Of a stretch of 64,000 bases of DNA, positions 24,761 through 37,440 are shown in pieces. The notes beneath the pieces are model-generated. The model did not search any database, was not told the DNA's origin, and was given only the letters and a program-made list of their open reading frames with translations. Every line of letters starts with the position of its first letter. Positions within the stretch are counted from its first letter, which is position 1. Position numbers and translations under genes: made by a program. This stretch comes from Schistocephalus solidus (Eukaryota > Platyhelminthes > Cestoda > Diphyllobothriidea > Diphyllobothriidae), in the NCBI GenBank assembly GCA_017591395.1, contig WEDG01001477.1, positions 30,191 through 94,190 on the forward strand, written 5' to 3'.

Positions 24761-26129
24761 TCGCTAAAATTGTTATCCGTATTACAACAACCCCGAGGAT
24801 AAAATATTTAAAGCTATTGTAGTATCATTACTACTGCGAATACACTTGCTGCAAACACTAATTCTTTTATTACTATGATCAATCTCACTACCCGCTGTTA
24901 CTAAATGTAAATAAAAAATATGGTTACTGGCGTTTTTCAGTAGCGTGTTTAGGTGTATGTTACTCCTAGTTGACTTTGCAGAGATAGAGGCATTACGGTG
25001 GTAGTGGCTATGACATGGGTGGTAGCGTCAGTAGTTACAGCAGCTATATAGGTAATTATAGTGGAATAAGTACTAATCTTGGGGATAAAATTATTATTGT
25101 TAGCAATTGTGGTGTCACCTGCTATCGTTGTTTTTCCTGTTTTCGGGGACAATTTTTGACAGCGTTTTTCCCCTTCCTGAAGATTTTAGATTTCAAGTCA
25201 CCCCGAAATTTACTTCAAGCAAGGAAATCAGGGGAGACCAACAGGCGAATTGTTTCCTCCATCATGGATTGGAGGCGTGAGAAGGCCCTCTTGAGCTTTA
25301 TTTTCATGATCAAAGTCTGAGCCCGTTCGATGACGTGGTCAGCAAATCAGAATTGTATGAGTGCCTTTCCCATGAGGCCAAAAATCCCACTTACCCATTG
25401 GCGTACTTTTCACCTGCCCATGGAATATATTTTCAAACTGGATGCATATTTTGTTTCAAAAGCCAGCTAAATCAGCCCTGGTGTTAGCTTAAGCGGGACG
25501 AGAAAGTTAATCCTGGTTTATGGGGATTATGAAACAGTTTAAGCATTTTATTTGTGGGTGTGACTTCACTCTGTTCGCGTTCATGCCCAGCCATCTTGAC
25601 TTAGCCTTGCCATTGAAAATTTGTGGGCGTGAATGGGGAAAGTGAAGTAGATGCAGTGAAAGTTCCCTTCGTTATAAACAAAGTTCTGCGTAACTTGGAC
25701 TTCTGCTCTCTCAAAGGCAATGCTTGTTCTCGTTGCTTACAACGGATGAGAATGGTTTGAAGAGTGAATTCAAAATGTCAGACGAACAAAGTATTTGCAA
25801 AACATGGCAATAGAAATAATATATTCTGAGTAGCTTGAGCCAATTTCCAGGGTAATTCGGGTTAAAATGAACGCAAGGTTAGTGTACGTCGTGAAGGTTA
25901 GGTAGGATGTTAGGTTGGGGTTAGGGTTAGGGTTTTTAAACGACGATATGTACCCTTACCGGAATTTTCTGCAGTCACCTGTATAATCCGGGTGAGGTGT
26001 TTCCCATTCCCTGTCTTAACCAAGCTTTTTGCTTTCTATCATGCGTATATCTGAAGGTTGAATAGACACGTGGGGTGATATAATGACTGCTAGAGAGTGT
26101 TTCAATGATTTTGTTTGTAGTGTATGCAC
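24761..26129. other. No gene recognised; one short telomere-like tract
   Basis: AT-rich sequence. A short ggttagggttagggttt tract near 25,920 contains only two to three telomeric hexamers. No domain or shared repeat was recognised. Confidence 0.4.
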
Positions 26130-26870
26130 ATGAAAGATCGATCGTCGGTTTTGACAGGGTTCAGCGCAGGTATGGTGAACTGTGTGTGAAGTAGATTATA
26201 GTGAGAGTAGACGTGTGCTGTATCTAACGCACTCTTCTCTTCTCTTCATACCCAAGTTACGACGACCGGAGGCAAGAGAGGGCCCAGGTGGCTGGCTTGG
26301 CCTGAGCCGCTCCTAGGCGTGCCACCACGCCCGGCTCGAATACCACTGAGTGGCAGTGTCATATACACCACATCTGGAAGGAGCCATTGCAGCCTGAATC
26401 TCAGTCCGCCAGCCAGCCATTCCATAGAAAGACATAATGGGCTGACTGCATGTTCCGTGTTACCCTGTCAGTTGGCAGCCTTCTAAGACACGGCTTTTAG
26501 CGCACCGTCATGGACTTATGCGCGTCAAATTTTTTCTAGTGAGGAAAATGTGCTGAGCCATTGACCTCACTCTCTATTCCAATTCTCACGCCGCAGTCAC
26601 AGTCTGAGCGGGTTAGTTGACTGGTCCGAGAAATGGGCGCAGTGGCTGACGTACATAATGCCCTCCTATGCACGTGCCAGATACAAGACCTGGCTCCCAT
26701 AACACAAACGCCAGTATCTCACGCAAAAAAAGTTCACATCTAACATGTTTGAGAGTGCTAGAGTAGCCATTGCAGCCTAACTCTCAGGCCACCATTAAGC
26801 CAGTTCACACATAAATTTGACTGGCTGTGTGGTCGGGGTTCCATCGTCAGTTGGCAAGCCATGGCGTTTG
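26130..26870 (-). repeat. Repeat R7: diverged inverted R copy
   Basis: Minus-strand R landmarks are clear: the end near 26,140 (cgatcgtcggtttt), the monomer with gtcagttggcagcctt (near 26,467), and the cggctcgaataccactgagtgg segment (near 26,330). It is older than R3, R4 and R8. A reverse Z finger remnant lies further right, so on the minus strand the order is Z tail then R, as elsewhere. Confidence 0.7.
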
Positions 26871-27029
26871 GCACACCACGACAGTCTCAGGCTCAGATCT
26901 CACATGCAACAGAGGAACCACATGGAGAAGTAGCCGAGGATGACAGTTCAGACCTACGTGAGAGGTGTAATTTGCGAGCATGCAATGTGCAATTTTGGGC
27001 ATGGTTGTGTGTTATGAAGGTGCTGGTGA

Positions 27030-27240
27030 GGAGAAGAATAGTGTTCTGGTGTATTCGACGGTATTCTACAGAAGGTTTTTATGGAGGCGCATGTGACCTA
27101 CTAGGCCCATGAAGTGCGTGAATGTGCGTGGACTATGTGGAGACTTGAGGCGAGTGTGGTGGGTGTATGTTAGTGCTCGGGGCACTGGTTCGCCAGTCGG
27201 GGTGTAGAGGTACTAGTTAGGGGTAGCACCACACAGATAG
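27030..27240 (-). pseudogene. Old Z zinc-finger tail remnant
   Basis: The reverse complement of 27,070-27,120 reads through a finger of the HxxGLxGHMRxH type (tgggcctagtaggtcacatgcgcctcc), with the GEPVP-like linker near 27,200. It is diverged. The 5' boundary of Z2 follows within a few bases. Confidence 0.5.
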
Positions 27241-27244
27241 AATT

Positions 27245-27785
27245 TGGTCGCTCCATTTGTCTCGTACAGGTGGTGAATGCTCCTGTGGTCGCCTCTAACT
27301 GCTACCCAACTCTCACCTGTGGCTCCTCAAAGTTGGGTTCTTCCCAGCGGCCACACCCCGGAAAACCGTCTTGACCGGCGGGCTAAAAAAAGTTGAGGGT
27401 CTCCGGTGTTGTGTGCCTCCACACCCGGTATGTCTGACTCCCGAACTTCCCACCTCCCCCTCTCAAAAAGTCCTACGGTGGAGGCGACAGCAACCCCGTA
27501 GGCGGCCCAGACTAACTTGGGTCGTTCTCCCACTAAAATAAAACCGTGACCCATATTGGAGTTCAGCAGCCGTCTGGGATGTCCGAGCAGCCCTGTTTAA
27601 GGAGAGCACTGCTTGCCTTCTCACGGAGGAATGGGCTAGAAAATGTGCCCTAAACAAATGCTGGTTATCATGTCTTCTGCAGCCGACTGCGGCTCACAGA
27701 TCGCAAAATACGCGGTCGTAAATCTCAAACGAACAACAATACCCCCCGTCCCCATCCCCTTCGCCATCATATCCAGGCTACTCGG
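27245..27785 (+). promoter_or_regulatory. 5' UTR of LINE Z2 (probable internal promoter region)
   Basis: Noncoding, but shared in order with the 5' ends of Z5 (35,850-35,300, minus) and Z3 (19,690-20,100). Shared blocks include acctgtggctcctc, ccccgtaggcggccca and ggctagaaaatgtgccctaaacaaatgctgg-like sequence. Conservation across old and young copies marks it as part of the element. A promoter role is inferred from LINE biology; no core promoter motif was identified. Confidence 0.6.
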
Positions 27786-28875
27786 GTGAGTCCACTCGCA
27801 CTAGCAGCCTGGAATGTTCGTTCCCTTTTAGAAAATTCTAGGAGCAACCGGCCGGAACGGAGGACGGCGCTAGTCGCTCGAGAACTGGCGCGCTACAAGG
27901 TGAACATTGCTGCTCTCAGCGAGACCCGATTCTCTGAGCAGGGTCAGCTTGAGCAGGTGGGTGCCGGCTACACTTTCTTCTGGAGCGGCCGGCCAAAGGC
28001 AGAGCGACTCGACGCTGGTGTTGCTTTTGCCATCCGGAACGACATCGTGGGACGTCTGCCCTGTCTGCCGCAGGGTATCAATGATCGCCTAATGAGCCTC
28101 CGTCTGCCTCTTCGGTGAGACAAGTTCGCAACCATCATCAGCGCCTACGGTCCACCAATGACGAGCTCTGATGCGGTGAAGGACACATTTTACGAGGACC
28201 TGCATGCCCTGCTGGTGACTGTGCCGAAAGAGGACAAGTTAATTGTCCTTGGTGACTTCAACGCCCGCGTCGGGACGGACCACGCTGCCTAGCAGGAGTG
28301 CTGGGTCCCCACGGTCTCGGTAGCCGTAGCGATAACGGCCTCTTTCTTCTGCAGACGTGTGTGGAACACCGTCTCCTGCTGACCAACACCTTCTTCCGCC
28401 TTCCGACGCGGGAGAAGGTCACGTGGATGAACCCTCGGTCGCGGCGCTGGAAGCTGCTGGACTATGTTCTCGTCCGGAGGCGAGAACGACAGGACGTGTT
28501 GGTAACCAAGGCGATCCGCGATGCCGATGGTTGGACAGATCATCGCCTCGTCATCTCCCAGATGAGGCTCCGACTGCAAACCCGACGAAGACCCCAAGAT
28601 AAGCGACCGACAGGTAAGTTAAATACTCTTTGTTAAATTTGCCTGCTCACTGTTTTGATTTCAGCAACCAAATAACCGATAAACTTGAGAACCTGCATGC
28701 TCCAGATAATAACGGCACCGTGGAAACACGATGGTGCCAACTGCGAAATGTCATCCAGTCCACCATCCTCGAAGTCCTCGGACGCGCACGCCGTCAATAC
28801 CAGGACTGGTTTGACGACAATGACGCCGACATCAGCAACTTACTCGCGGAGAAGAATGGACTACACAAAGCCTAA
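27786..28875 (+). pseudogene. Z2 endonuclease and linker
   Basis: The APE-type endonuclease N-terminus is present: LAAWNVRSLL (metal-binding Asn), then IAALSETRFSEQG with the catalytic Glu. The frame breaks near 28,118, and the YGPP and [10 protein letters not shown] motifs continue in another frame (near 28,145-28,270). TAG replaces Trp near 28,291. TDHRLV occurs near 28,540. The linker loses one T in a short T run at 28,628 relative to Z1, causing another frame change, and ends at TAA 28,873-28,875. Confidence 0.85.
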
Positions 28876-30981
28876 ATGGACCTTCGGACTGACGCCACCA
28901 AAGCAGCCTTCTTCAGATGTCGGCGCCTTGTAAGGCAACGGCTGCGGGAGATGCAGGATGCCTGGATGATCCGAAAGGCTGAGGAAATCCAGGGGTATGC
29001 GGACCGAAATGAAATGAAAAACTGTTTGAAAGCCATCAAGACCATCTACGGCCCGTGTATCAAGGGGACCGCACCGCTGCTCAGCTCTGACGGCACAACA
29101 CTGCTGACAGAGAAATCGCAAATTCTGAAGCGCTGGGTCGAGCACTTCAGATGTGTCCTTAATTGCTCATCAGCCATCTCCGATGCTGCCATTGACCGGC
29201 TCCCTCAAGTGGACATTAACAATGACCTGGATCTGCCGCCTTCCCTACCAGAAACCATCCGGGCCGTGCAGCAAATTTTCAACGGTAAAGCATCGGGAAC
29301 CGACGCAATCCCACCGGAAGTCTACAAGCACGGTGGGCCCCGCCTGATGGCAGAACTCACAACACTCTTCCAGGAGATGTGGCGCCAAGGACAAGTTCCT
29401 CAGGATTTCAAAGACGCGACCATCGTCCATCTCTACAAATGGAAGGGGAACCGGCAACTCTGTGATAATCACAGAGGCATCCCGTTGCTCAACATCACCG
29501 GGTAGAGCTTCGCCCGTATCCTTCTCAATCGTCTGAACGGTCACCTAAAGCAGGGCCTGCTCCCGGAAAGCCAATGTGGCTTCCGCCGACACCGCGGTAC
29601 AACCGATATGATCTTTACCACCCGCCAACTACAAGAGAATTGCCAGGAGATGCGAACTCACCTATACACTACCTTCGTGGATCTAACGAAAGCCTTTGAT
29701 ACGGTGAATCACGACGGACTGTGGAAAGTCATGCAGAAATTTGGCTGTCCTGAGCGGTTCACGCACATGGTGCGTCAGCTTCATGGCGTGATGACGGCAC
29801 GCGTCACTGACAACGGGACGGTATCCGAAGCATTCGCAGTGACCAACGGAGTGAAGCAGGGCTGCGTACTGGTCTTCACCCTCTTCAGTCTCATGTTCTC
29901 TGCTATGCTGATGGACGCCTACCGCGATGAGCAGCCTGGGATCCGCATCACCTACAGAACTGACGGGCACCTTCTCAAAAGTCGGCGTATGCAGGCTTCA
30001 ACGCGTGTGTCTACGACTACAGTCCATGACTTGCTATTCGCGGACGACTGCACCCTTAACACCTTGACGGAGGAGAACATGCAAAGGAGTATGGACCTCT
30101 TCGCTGCATGCTGCACCGATTTTAGATTAACAATCAATACAGCCAAAACGGTTGTCATGCACCAGCCACCACCCAGCGCGGAATACATTCCTCCCCAAAT
30201 CAATGTAAACGGTGCTCAACTCAAAAACGTGGAAACCGTCGGTTATCTAGGAAGTACGCTGTCACGCAACGTGAGAATCGATGACGTGGTTGCCCAACGG
30301 ATCTGCAAAGCTAGTCAGGCCTTCGGCCGGCTGCAGGCCTCCGTGTGGAATCGCCACGGTATTCACCTGAACAAAAAACTGAAGATGTACAAGGCCGTCG
30401 TCTTGACGACACTCCTTTACGGGGCGGAGAGCTGGACTCTCTACTCGAACCAAGCCAGGAAGCTGAATCAGTTCCATCTCAGCTGCCTCCACAGAATACT
30501 GAAGCTGAGATGGCAAGACAGGATCCCGGACACGGAAGTCCTGGAGTGGACCGGAATCCTCAGCATCCATGCCATGCTGAGGCAAGTGCAACTGCGATGG
30601 AGCGGCCATCTGGTAAGAATTGACGACGAGCGACTACCCAAACGACTTTTCTACGGAGATGTCGCTACGGGTGCTCGCCGGCAGGGAGGTCAAAAACGAC
30701 GCTACAAGTACACTTTGAAAAAATTGCTGAAGCAACTACAAATCAACCCGGTGACCTGGGAGGACCTCGCCCAGGATAGACCGGTATGGAGAAGATCAGT
30801 TAAGACTGGCTCAGCAATCTATGATGCCCACAGGATCGCCGCCGCCAAGGCCAAAAGAGTGGCACGAAAGTCACCAGCGCCCCGGGCCAACACCGCCAAT
30901 GCCCAGGCCCTGCCAACATGCCCGCGCTGTCAACGCATCTTCCGCGCGCGAATCGGCCTGGTCGGACATCTTTTGACGTAA
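28876..30981 (+). pseudogene. Z2 reverse transcriptase fused to the first zinc finger
   Basis: A single reading frame runs from the ATG after TAA 28,875 to 30,981, interrupted only by TAG 29,503. It holds the RT motifs ([12 protein letters not shown] near 29,671, GVKQGC near 29,850, [11 protein letters not shown] near 30,030), the RTE C-terminal region, a basic segment ([12 protein letters not shown]) and the first finger [18 protein letters not shown] (near 30,918). The unbroken frame from RT into the finger shows that the fingers belong to the polyprotein and are not a separate gene. Confidence 0.9.
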
Positions 30982-31407
30982 TGCACCAACAATCCGACAA
31001 TTCCAACTTCTACGTCAAATTCTGCCCACCCTCCTTCAGACTCCCCCACCCTCACTCCTGGCATCAATTCCATTACTCCCACCATCATAGAGACGACATC
31101 CAAAAATTCATCGCCTGTTACCCCCACCACCACAACCACCACCACCACCTTCGCCTTCACTACCACTACCACCACAACCACCACCATCAGCGATGGGGAA
31201 TCTCTCCTAAGCTGTCTTCAATGCGATCGCACATTCACCTCACGCGGTCGGTCACCCGCGAATCCATCGCACGAAGGCTGGTGAACCAGTGCCTGGGGCT
31301 CCGACATACAGTCGACGCGCCCGCCTTCACTGCCCTCACTGCTCCCGCACATTTACACACCGCCTTGGCCTATTAGGACATATGCGCCTCCACGACAACC
31401 TGCGGTA
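30982..31407 (+). pseudogene. Z2 zinc-finger tail
   Basis: A Pro/Thr/His low-complexity linker with (CCA)n is followed by CLQCDRTFTS with a short deletion before the His pair, then CPHCSRTFTHRLGLLGHMRLHDNLR and a stop. Z2 keeps three finger positions where Z1 keeps five, so finger number varies between copies, probably by recombination between the near-identical finger pairs. Confidence 0.75.
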
Positions 31408-31449
31408 AACCACCGGAGGCTTAGCCACATCAGCGCCCGACATCTACAC

Positions 31450-32256
31450 TAATACATAGACAGCACCCTCACAATCATCATAATGCACCTGATAAAATCA
31501 TGGTTTCCTAGAAACCGTGGCTTGGAAGGCAGCCAATCTGACGCTTACACCAGACCACGCCGTCAGCCCAGTGTGACCAGTGGACTGGGAGTCAGACGGC
31601 GATAGCTCCTCCATATCCCCTGAGTAAGTAAATCCTGGTGTGTGCGTTATGGGGGCCAGGTCATGCTGTGGCGCGCGAAGACGGGTACGCCGACCCGTCA
31701 GCCAATGTGCCCACTCCAACATCAGACAACTGACTGACTCGGACGGTGGTCTGATTGTGAGGGTGGGGGAGAGAGTGAGGTCAACAGCTCAGCGCATTTT
31801 CCTCACTGTAAACAATCTGCCGCGCTTGAAACTATCACGGTGCGCTAAAAGACGTGGCTTGGAAGGTTGCCAACTGACGGGATACCTCGGACCGCGTGGT
31901 CAGCCCAATGTGTGTTTTGTGTGGATTGGCCGACTGGCGGACTGAGAGTCAGGCTGCAATGGCTCTTCCTTAATTTGGCCTTTATGGCACTCTCAATCCG
32001 TGGGATCCGAGCCAGGTGTGGTGGTACACCCAGGGGTGGTTTCGTCCGCGCCATCCACCTGCGCCCTCTCCCATCTCCGGTCATCTTGACTCTGTCTTGA
32101 CACCGGGCTCAGATAGGGGAGGAGGAGAGAGTGCGGTAGCTGCAGCGCAAATCTACTATCACTTAAAACTAATTCACGCGCAAGTCACCGTCCCTGCACC
32201 ACCCTTCCCTGAAGCATACGGTGGACCTCGTCGAAATCGACGGTCGAACTGCCGTC
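31450..32256 (+). repeat. Repeat R8: reference-like copy of family R (about 0.8 kb)
   Basis: It starts at aatacatagacagcaccctc, directly after the Z2 3' UTR, and ends at cggtcgaactgcc. Two internal monomers start at gaaaccgtggcttggaagg (31,512) and gacgtggcttggaaggttgcc (31,853). No open frame shared between copies was found. The reverse LINE Z5 begins at its right end. Confidence 0.88.
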
Positions 32257-35200
32257 GGTTCGCCAGTCTATGAGTGGTAGATTCGCCAGCGGTCGATCAG
32301 ACCGATGCATGACATGCATGTGCGAAGACATTGAAGGCAGGATAGGTTGGGGGCTGCAGAGTCGGCGGAGGTGGTGAGGCTCCGGTCGGTGGGAGCTTTC
32401 GTTTATGCCATGTGTGCTTGCAGCGGTGAGCTCCACTTTCGTGGATATGCATGTCACTGAATTGACCCCTACGGTAAAGGGGTATACGTGTGTAGTGCGG
32501 GCAGTGGAGGTGACTGCGGTGAGTGTATGTCGAGGCTCCGAGCACTGGTGCACCGGCCACAGTGTGATGGATTCGCATGTGGCCTGCCATGCCGATTCGT
32601 GAGGTGAATAGCTGATCATTGTGAGTTCAGTTTAGGATCGAATCTCATTGCTGATAAGGGTTATGGCAGAGAGGATGGTGCCGGTGATGAATGGCGATGG
32701 GAAAGCTGCAGAGGGATCGCTGGTGATGGGAGATATCATTGTTGTGGGTGTCTTGGGGTTGGAGATAGGGGGTGATAGTGTGACTGTTTGTGCATATAGC
32801 AGTTGAAATTTCCCGGTTGGTGCTGCATTGAGTCCGAAGGTGTCCGAGGAGGCCTTGGCAGCATGAGCTTGTTAGACGGGGTTCAGCATCGGCATTGTGG
32901 ATTCGAGGCACTGGTTAATTTCAAGCTGCCCTTTTTGCTTAGACAGCGGCGATCTGGTTTGCTTTGTAGATTTCAGCACCAGTCTCCTCTGCTCTTTTCC
33001 ACACCCTTTCGTTATTGACAAGGTACGCCTTGGTCTCTGGTTTGATTTGCACACGCTTAGAAGAGTTCTTCAAGGTGCCATCGTAGCATCTTTTGTGTGC
33101 TTCTTGTTGAATAGAACACTTAGGAACATCGCTGTTGAAGAGTCTTTCACCCATCCTTACGAGGTTGCCGTTCCATTGCAGTTGCAGTTGCGTAGATGTC
33201 GAGAATAACGGTCCGGTCCTAGACCTCTGCGTCTGGGATCTTGTCCTGCCATTTCGGATGCAGTATTGGATGGAGACAGCTGAGATGGAAGTTATTGAGA
33301 TTGGTGAATTGGTTGGAAGAGATGGCCAGGTCTCCCGCTCCAAACAGGAGTGTGGTCAAGACAAATATTTATATATCTTCCATTTGATGTTCAGATTAAG
33401 GCCATGTCAATTCCACACGCAGGCTTGGAGATCCGGTGCTTAACTTTGTTGTCAATCATCGTGTTGCATGAGTGTATGCTTCCTAAATAGACAAAGTTTT
33501 CCACAGTTTTAAAGTAACTGCCGTCGACACTGATCCGAGGAGTATTGTATTCCCTGTTGGATGATGGTTGGTACATGACCACTGTCAGCTCGAAGTTGGC
33601 GCAGCCGGCAACGAAGAAGTCCATGCTCCTTTGCATGTCATCTTCCTTCGTAGCGTTGAGTGCAAAATCATCTGTAAAGCGCATTTCGTGGGCTGTAGGC
33701 ATGGATAGCCGCTTTAGGACCTTCACACGCTGACTTTTGGGAAGATACCCGTTAGTTATGTAGGCGATGCCTATCCCAGGGTGCTCATCACGATAGGCTT
33801 GCATCGGCATGGCAGAGAACATGAGACTGAAGAGTGTGAGGGCGAGTTTGCAGCTCTGCTTCACTCCGTTGGTCACGGTGAATGCTTTGGAGACTGTTCC
33901 GTTGCCAGTAACGCTCGTTAACATCCCCTCGTAGGGCTGACACATCATGCGCATGAATCACCCAGGACAGCTGAATTTCTGCAAGGGTTTCCACAGCCAA
34001 TCGTGACTCACCGTCAAAGGTTTTCGTCAGATCAATGAACATCATGTGTAGGTGGGTTCGCATCTCCTGGCACTTCTCTTGTAGTTGGCAAAGGGGCTAA
34101 AATCATATCGGTTGTTCCATGGTGTCATCGGAAGCCACATTGGTTTTTTAGGAACAGTCGTTAAGATGAAGATTTTGTCGACGCTGTTGAACAGCGAGAT
34201 ACTTCTGTGGTTGTCACAGAGTTGACCGTTCTCAGTCCACATTTACAAATGGACGATAGTCATGTCCCCGAAATCCTGGAGAAAAAGCCCATTGCACCAT
34301 ATCGCCTGGAATATTTTTGTAAGTTCATCAACCAGCCGGGGCTGCCGCACTCGTAGACCTCGGCAGGGATTGCGTTTAATTCTGGTGCTTTCCCGCTGGA
34401 GAGTTGTTGAGCTGCCCGAATAGTTTTTGGTAGGTAAGACGGGAGATCTAGTTCATTGTTCATGTCCAATTGGCAGACCCAGTCAATGGCAGCGTCGGAG
34501 ATCGTTGATGAAGAAATTGAGGACACTCCTGAAGTAATATTGGTTCATGGACGCTCATCGATCCGTTAAGTTACTTACTGGTCCCGGCTTGTACTCGGTC
34601 CAGCACTTGAGAATTTGTCATTTATCCGTCAGAATTGTTGTGTCACCAGAGCTCGGTGGCGGCACGGTACCCTTGATGCAGAGGCCATAGGTGGCCGTGA
34701 GGAAGTTGAATAAGTTTGTCCTTTCGATGCATTTTGCGTACCCTTAGAGTTCCTTAGCATTGGGTGTCATTCACGCGTGCTGCATAAGGCTGCGGCACCT
34801 GAAGAAGGCTGCTATGTTAGATTCGGTCCGGCAGTCCATGTAGGCTTTGTGTAATTGTTTTATCTCCGCGAGTAGGCCACTGATTTCGGCATGAATTTTT
34901 CCAAACCAGTCCTGATTTTGGTGGCGTGGGCGTCTGAGGACTTCGTGGGCTGTGGAATGGATGACGTTCTGTAGTGGATACCGTCGTGTTTTCAGGGTGC
35001 AGTTATTATCTGGAGCCTGCAGATCCTCCGGTTTCTGGGTTAGTCGTTTGCTGAAATCATATGATGTCGTTCCAGATGACAAAGACGACACTAACGACAA
35101 GTCGCTTTGCTGTTGGACGACCACTCCAGAAGACGGTGTAGCCGACACCCACTTTCTTCACCTGACTCTGTTCAGAGAATCGGGTCTCACTGAGACAGCG

Positions 35201-35850
35201 GTATCAATTTAGTAGCTCGTCAGTCCCCGAACGACTGGTGTCCTTCTCCGTTCCGGTCGGTTGCCCCTCGGATTGTCTAAAAGAGAATGACCAAGCCCGG
35301 CTGCTAGAGTGTACGGACTCATCCTTGCAGTCTGTGGGGTACAGCAGGTTGGAGGTGGGAACGGGTGTTGTTGTTGTGGTTGGTTTCGTTTTTTACATCT
35401 GCGAGTCACGGTCTGCTTGCAGACGACGTGATCCCAGCATTTGTTTAGACCACCTTGTCCAGCCCCTTCCTCTGCGAGGCGGTAATCCGTTCTATTCATA
35501 ATACGGACTGCTTAGACATACCAGACGGGTGCCAAACTCAATAAGGGGTCACGCTTTGGTTTAGTGCATATGTGATCCGAGTTAGCTTGGGTCGCCTACG
35601 GGCTTGCATGTCACCCTCTCTGTAGGACATTTGAAATTGCAGGAAGGGGGTTGGGGGTTGGGAAAGGGGGCGGAATTACCCAGTATGGGGACATAGACAG
35701 CACCGGATATCCTTACCTGGTGTAGCCCACCATCGGAAATGGTTAACGGGGTGTGACTGCTAAGCAGATCCTAGCTTCGAGGAGCCACAAGTGAAAGTTT
35801 TGTTCCAGTTAAGGATCGCCAGGACTAATCACCACCTCCACCAGGCTAGT
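32257..35850 (-). mobile_element. LINE Z5: full-span but decayed Z copy
   Basis: On the minus strand: 5' UTR (35,850-35,310), EN N-terminus and linker remnants (35,148-34,771, including LHKAYMDCRTESNIAAFFRC), RT pieces (34,526-34,260 with SSGKAPELNAIPAEVYECG; 33,954-33,391 with [19 protein letters not shown] and EMRFTDDFALN), the RT tail (33,343-32,939 with QLQWNGNLVRMGERL) and fingers (32,590-32,297). The catalytic motif reads FTDD instead of FADD. At the EN-RT junction Z5 has TAC ATG where Z1 and Z2 have TAA ATG. Confidence 0.85.
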
Positions 35851-37440
35851 GGAGTGACCTAATGCAGCCTGTACACTGAGTCCCATGAACAGACAGAGCT
35901 TAAAAACAATACGCGGACACAATGGATGCACGAGTTTCGTTCACCAGTAGCAGTGCTGTGATGGGCTTGCAGATATCCAATACTGTCAAAAAGATTTGTT
36001 TTCTTTTGCCGACCCCAGTTCTGTACACGACCGTAATCTCTGCAGCCTCCGAGCAAGTGAGGTATTTCAAGTACCAGGTAATATATTCGATGGAAGGAAA
36101 CAACGTGCGCGAACCCAAATTTCACGATTTCTGTGTCGTATTTTCCATCCACTACACCCTATACCAGCGCCACAGATGCCGCATGGGTAGATGAGCCGGT
36201 TTGGCCACCATTTTGTTGAGAGGAAGTCCCTTGCTTGGGTACTTGCTTTTGGCGGTAGCAAAGAGCCCAGGAGATATTCCTGCGTTCCAAGCGCGGCACG
36301 GCTGCGGTCTCTGAATAAATGTGGTGAGGGCGAACCCACATCGAGACGTTTGGCCACGGTGAAGGTAGACCGGTGAGTATAATCAGCGATATTAGTATTT
36401 TGTGGGGCGGTCATATAAACATTAAAGAGAAAGAACATTACACGAAGGATAATGGGGACATGAGAGTAATTTTACGATGAAGGCATGTCGCAAAAGGTTA
36501 GGCGCTGGCTGCGCTGGTCCTTCATTCGGTTGATTTTGAAAGTGACTGTGCTGTTTACTAGAGCAGATGAAAATGCCTTTTCATACTGTGCAAGACTTTC
36601 CACAGGACACTTGGCTGACTTAGAAGCATTTATGTGAGCTCCTCAGAAGTCATTGATTCTTGGATTTTTCCGTCTTGCTTAAGAGCAGCATAAAAGAGTG
36701 GCTTAGGCAGGCATCCAATACCAATCTTATGACTTGAACCTCCAATTGCAGTTCCGTTTGTTTCATTATGCTGCTGAGTGCACTAGTTATTTGCAGGAAA
36801 TGGGTGCCCAGAATCTTTTACCATCAGTTATTCTTCATCTCGATAAGATAGTTTGGGTAATAATGTTTCAGCTTTTCTGTCCGACTTTCCAAAAAATCAC
36901 TTTTCCAACCACTAGAGCACCACTGGCAGAACGACTGCCAGGGGTATGATCAGTTTCACGAAAAGAAAATGCTGCCGATTCTAGATTATATATCGTTTAA
37001 CTATCGAACATTTGTCTGACCTTAGAGATTCAAACTGCAAATTTGCGTTGATTTTGGTATTCCTTCCGATTGTGCTTCTCAGCTAGGCAATATAAAGAAC
37101 AGCTACTGGGAGATTATCATTGTGAGTTACTGTGGGTTCAATATACTCACAGTTGAAATATCCAGCCCTCAGTCCTCCTAAAGAAAGAGGTCATGGACGC
37201 TGGCTTTAGATGCCTCCACTTTAGCCTGTGGTAAGACGTGGAACTCTGAATGTCCTGTATTAGAGGTGGCTCTGCGCTGAATTCCAGGGAGATAAGGGCT
37301 AAGATTAGGGTTAAGCTTAGCGTTATCTTTCGTGGCATTTGACATAAGGCCACCTGCATTACTGGGGAGAGGAGAGTACCTATCTCTTTTTCCAACCTAG
37401 CCTGCATGCACCGGATATTCAGCAGCTACCATACTTCTGG
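35851..37440. other. No gene recognised
   Basis: Open frames on the minus strand at 36,438-35,859 lack recognisable motifs, and one may continue the Z5 upstream flank. The rest is AT-rich with no shared repeat found. Confidence 0.35.

Larger units (their letters stand above)
27245..31449 (+). mobile_element. LINE Z2: nearly full-length RTE-like LINE with C2H2 fingers
   Basis: This is the most complete Z copy: a 5' UTR of about 0.54 kb, EN, linker, RT with FADD at 30,037-30,048, RTE C-terminal region, then zinc fingers and a 3' UTR ending at catctacact (31,450). It is close to Z1 in sequence. It is disabled by a stop and frame changes in EN near 28,115-28,300, TAA 28,873, TAG 29,503 (a Lys codon in Z1), and damage in the finger region. 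R8 adjoins its 3' end. Confidence 0.92.

Noticed and set aside
25912..25940. Telomere-like gttagggttaggg
   Set aside because: Only two to three hexamers, flanked by ordinary sequence; too short to be called an interstitial telomere or chromosome end.
35859..36438. Two overlapping minus-strand open frames upstream of Z5
   Set aside because: No motif and no second copy in the window; kept only as unassigned sequence.
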